64,000 nt of DNA from Spinacia oleracea (lineage: Eukaryota; Streptophyta; Magnoliopsida; Caryophyllales; Amaranthaceae). The stretch lies in contig NC_079491.1 in NCBI RefSeq assembly GCF_020520425.1, positions 22,931,449 through 22,995,448 of the forward strand, given 5' to 3'. Positions 60,374 through 64,000 of this stretch are shown here, one piece after another. A program made the position numbers and the translations under genes. Numbering within the stretch: position 1 is the first letter of the stretch; each line of letters begins with the position of its first letter. The notes beneath the pieces are model-generated. The model was not told the origin of the DNA and made no database searches. It saw nothing but the letters and a program-made list of their open reading frames with translations.

Positions 60374-62357
60374 AATATTAATCCGTCCTTTTGGCCGATT
60401 ACCTTTTATTAAGTCCACCTACGACATATTTTTTAATAATCTCATATTCTCATATATACTATACAACGACTTTTATTGGGCCCAACAGGTCATAAACTTG
60501 TTGTAAGCGGTGATATATCCACAGTACTCTCTCTTTTCTCCTAATCATCATATCATCAATTCACGCAAATTTTTGGCTATACCCGGGTACAGCCAAAGCT
60601 AGCTGTACCCCCATCCAAATCGATGTCGTTTTGTCTTGTTTAAAATGAACATTAATATACTGGTACAAAAATGAACATTTACTATTTCGGAAATGAACAT
60701 TTATTTATTTATTTGGAATGATCATTTACTATTTTGGAAATGAACATTTATTTATTTATTTGGAAACAAACTACAAAAATGAACATTTACTATTTCGGAA
60801 ATGAACATTTATTTATTTATTTGGAATGAACATTTACTATTTTGGAAATGATCATTTATTTATTTATTTATTTGAAAATAAACAATATAGGCGCTTGTAA
60901 AAACATAAAAAGACCAATGAAGTGAACAATTTCATTATGAACATTAACCATATATTTATTGTGAACAAACAAATAAACAAGAAAGAACAAATAATTCAAC
61001 AAAAAAGAACAAACAATATAAAAAAGAACATAAAATTCCAGAAAAAAGAACAAACAATACAAAAATTATGAACAATTTTATGATGAATTTTAAAGCCAAC
61101 ATGAAAGAACAAACAATACAACAAGAAAGATCAAATACTGGTACAAAAATGAACATTCACTATTTCGGAAATGAACATTTATTTATTTATTTGGAATGAA
61201 CATTTATTGGAAATGAACATTTATTTATTTATTTGGAAATAAACTACAAAAATGAACATTTACTATTTCGGAAATGACCATTTATTTATTTATTTGGAAT
61301 GAACATTTACTATTTTGGAAATGAACATTTATTTATTTATTTGGAAATAAACAATATAGGCGCTTGTAAAAACATAAAAGACCAATGAAGTGAACAATTT
61401 CATTATGAACATTAACCATATATTTATTGCGAACAAACAAATAAACAAAAAAGAACAAATAATTCAACAAAAAAGAACAAACAATATAAAAAATAACATA
61501 AAATTCCAGAAAAAAGAACAAACAATACAACAATTATGAACAATTTTATGATGAATTTTAAAGCCAACATGAAAGAACAAACAATACAACAAGAAAGAAC
61601 AAACAATAAAGCAGATAATTATTATGAAGAAACAAATAAACAAGAAAGAACAAATAATTCAACAAAATAGAACAAACAATATAAAAAAGAATATAAAATT
61701 CCAGAAAAAAGAACAAACAATACAACAATTATGAACAATTTTATGATGAATTTTAAAGCCAACATGAAAGAACAAACAATACAACAATAAGTTTGATGAA
61801 TGAATTTTAAAAACAACAAGAAAAAACAAACAGTATAACAAGAAAAAACAAACAATATAAAAAGAAAGAATAAAAGATTAATGAAGAGTTTAATTATGAA
61901 CATTAACCATATGATTATTATAAACAAACAAATAAACAAGAAAGAACAAACAATATAAAAAAGAACATAAAATTCCAGAAGAAAGAACAAAAAATACAAC
62001 AATTATGAAAATTTGATGATGAATTTTAAAAACAACAAGAAAGAACAAACAATACAACAAGAAAGAACAAACAGTACAATAAGAATGAACAAACAGTACA
62101 ATAAAAAGAACAAACAGTCGACAAGAATGAACAAACAATATGAGCGCGTCGTTTTTGGGGGGTACAACCATAGCTGGCTGTACCCGGGTACAGCAGTTAG
62201 CGATTGGTGATTCATCACCATCTCGTTGACTTTTTCGCTGAGTAACGGTCACTTAAGCCCACTAAAAATCATTGGGTAATAAAGATGAGATTATTAAAAA
62301 ATATGCCGTCAGTTGGATTAATAAAAGAAAATCGGCCAGAGGTCAGATTAATATTGC
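60374..62357. mobile_element. 2-kb non-autonomous element related to the MULE
   Basis: The outer arms are long inverted repeats. Left AATATTAATCCG, TTGGCCGATTACCTTTTATT and CATATTTTTTAATAATCTCA match, inverted, right AATATTAATCTG, GGCCGATTTTCTTTTATTAA and CATATTTTTTAATAATCTCA. Inside, at about 60583-60610 and 62160-62198, are MULE-type palindromes (CCCGGGTACAGCCAAAGCTA, GCTGGCTGTACCCGGGTACA) with ATGTCGTT and GCGCGTCGTTTTT words. Between them are only AATGAACATTTACTATTTCG and AGAACAAACAATA arrays. Either one long-TIR derivative or a small MULE relative nested in another element. No target duplication was identified. Confidence 0.6.
60645..62130 (+). repeat. Tandem higher-order array of GAACAT words
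   Basis: A unit of about 485 bp is present twice (about 60658-61138 and 61139-61618). A shorter third block (61622-61800) and a fourth (61880-62060) follow. Within a unit, a first half iterates GGAAATGAACATTTATTTAT and a second half iterates AAAGAACAAACAATA. No coding. Confidence 0.75.
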
Positions 62358-63389
62358 CAATTTATCCTATTTCTATTGATTGAGCCAAATCAAAATAGAT
62401 TTTGGTCATTCTCTGATGAATTAAAAAGTGATACCGCAAGTGCACGGTGTCTGTTGTTAGCAGATACTTAGCAAATACGGGTCGATCCCACAAGGAGACA
62501 AGTTCTATTAGTTTTTGCCCAATTATACGAACTATTCAATAACGAAAGTTGATTTTGAGTATTATCTAGCAAAAACTAAAGCAATAACAAAAATGTGTAA
62601 TTTATCAAAGAATTAAAGATCTAGGGCGTCTGTTCGGTTCACCATGCTTATACCAATCCAAGAACACAAATCAATTCGACAATGAATAGGCTAGGCCGAG
62701 TAATTAAAGTATATGTTAATCCTACGGTCGGGTCTTAACACTTTCAATCAAACATATGCAGTACGGTCGCTAACATAATCAGAATTGCCAATTGCACAAA
62801 GCCTCTAAGAATATGATTTTTCAATTCTAATTCCTCTTTGCTAGATAATCAATCCACGATATTGGCCAATTACATGAATCAACAATTAAAACAAATCAAT
62901 TGGAATCACTCAAGCAATAATCTATAAATTAACAAACTTTAATGCATATCAATCATGGTATAAACATGGCTTCCCTTACTTAGTCCTAGAATGAAACTAC
63001 TCACTCATAATTGAATTAACAAGCATGAAATATGAATTAACAATGAATTTCATAATGAACAATAATAAGAAACGATAATTCAAAGCAAGAAAAGCAAGAA
63101 GAATCATGAAAATACCTCTATATTGATCGATCGAATGGAGTGTACTAGGGTTAAATAATATGAACTTATGAAGAGAGAAAAATAAAACTAAGCGTTTAAA
63201 AGAATTCTAAGGAAAATATAACATAAGGGTAATAAATTAGTTCCCTTGAGTATTTATATGCTCCTATTTTCTAAAATAAAATAAATAAATAAATAAGAAA
63301 ATAAAAATAAAAGTCGTCGATGATTGGTCGATGGAGCGATGACGTGGCAGCCAAACCCGAGCACGAGCAGCGCACACGGCAAGAGAGAT

Positions 63390-63660
63390 GGCGAGGCATG
63401 GGCAGCGAGGGATCTCGCGCACCATCCCTCGCTGGCATGATGATGAGCGACTAGCAAGAAAGTAGAGCAGGGAGGGAGCTAGCGAGCCATCCCTCGCTGC
63501 CATGCGCGTGTGTGTAGCAAGCTAAGCAACGAAGCTATAGGCAGCGAGGGAGCTAGCGAGCCATCCCTCGCTGGCCTAGTGAAGTGCAGCAAGACAAGCA
63601 ACAGAGCAACGAGGCAGCGAGGGATCTCGCGCACCATCCCTCGCTGGCCTAGTGAAGCAA
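63390..63660. repeat. CpG-rich hairpin repeats
   Basis: Four copies of a self-complementary block, GCAGCGAGGGA(T/G)CT-GCG-CCATCCCTCGCTG(G/C), lie at about 63400-63435, 63472-63502, 63540-63575 and 63612-63650. They lie within the LTR-like element and differ sharply from the AT-rich surroundings. Confidence 0.75.
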
Positions 63661-63687
63661 GCAACCATGAAGCGATGAGGCACGACG

Positions 63688-63828
63688 GTAGATGTAGCGA
63701 GCCAACGATAGATGTAGCGAGCCAACGAGGGATCTTGCGAGTCAACGAGAGATCTTGCGAGCCAACGAGGGATCTTGCGAGCCAACGAGGGATCTTGCGA
63801 GCCAACGAGGGATCTTGCGAGGCTATGC
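63688..63828. repeat. 20-bp minisatellite
   Basis: The unit GCCAACGAGGGATCTTGCGA is repeated about seven times with few changes, just upstream (on the minus strand) of the hairpin repeats. Confidence 0.85.
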
Positions 63829-64000
63829 ACAAGCGATACATCGAGCTAATCATCCCCGGAAAGCTCAATTCTCCGATCAAACACTCCGTCTCCGACTCAA
63901 ACCATCCGGTGATCATTCGATCCACCTCCAAACACTCCGAAAGCACCCAAATGATTGTAAAATCACCTGAAATATCAAAGAAAACACAAACGGAGCGTAA

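Larger units (their letters stand above)
62427..64000 (-). mobile_element. LTR-like retroelement end, runs off the window
   Basis: A fossil on the minus strand. A TATA-like ATATAAATACTC lies at about 63250. A long leader-like stretch ends in TGCACTTGCGGTATCA at 62427, a terminal word found in many plant LTRs. The upstream part is CpG-rich and repetitive. No gag or pol part is visible, and the other edge is outside the window. Family not assigned. Confidence 0.5.

Noticed and set aside
60868-62252. Minus-strand hydrophobic frames rich in Cys, Leu and Phe
   Set aside because: Produced by translating the AGAACAAACAATA arrays; the same peptide recurs with each repeat, so they are not genes.
63254-63946. 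Minus-strand frames with repeated SLARKIPRW-like peptides
   Set aside because: They are translations of the 20-bp minisatellite and hairpin repeats.

Overview
The window is plant nuclear DNA. It is AT-rich, has GT-AG introns and splits genes into many short exons. It is dense in MITEs, Helitron ends, tRNA-derived SINEs and LTR fragments. Every host gene recognised has a clear Arabidopsis-type relative. Element types point loosely to a eudicot, perhaps of the Caryophyllales or Amaranthaceae, but that is inference.

Layout. 1-4465: 5' two-fifths of a CHX20-type cation/proton antiporter gene (minus strand); exons 1 and 2 are present and the rest must lie left of the window or be lost. 5918-6614: small GRF zinc-finger gene (minus) with a frame break. 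6615-15578: no host gene; MITEs of several superfamilies, a hAT relic, PIF/Harbinger-like elements and two LTR-retrotransposon remnants. 15579-25856: complete 8-exon gene for a plastid-type PEP mutase/isocitrate lyase superfamily protein (plus), with a decayed RTE-like LINE in intron 1. 27546-36050: complete 13-coding-exon EPSIN2-type clathrin adaptor gene (minus), convergent with the previous gene. 38946-41906: complete 5-exon spliceosomal SmE gene (minus).

42120-60083: a single Mutator-like element (MULE) of about 17.9 kb, flanked by a 10-bp direct repeat. It carries a FAR1/MULE transposase gene on plus and a Ulp1-like cysteine protease gene on minus, running toward each other. It inserted about 210 bp upstream of the SmE start codon. 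A 1.8-kb Helitron sits inside the protease gene. The element ends in doubled short palindromes. Its non-coding DNA is crowded with a TGAACATT-like motif kept in one orientation whatever the direction of the gene. Transposase and protease share a 26-residue peptide. 60374-62357: a 2-kb non-coding element built from the same palindromes and motif arrays. 62427-64000: an LTR-like sequence with CpG-rich hairpin and minisatellite repeats, running off the window.

How the genes relate: antiporter, plastid lyase, epsin and SmE are unrelated housekeeping functions. EPSIN2 beside the long lyase gene matches the gene order I recall on Arabidopsis chromosome 2 (At2g43160 and At2g43180). The transposase and the protease form the only evident functional pair; both reading frames now carry breaks, so the copy is probably defective.
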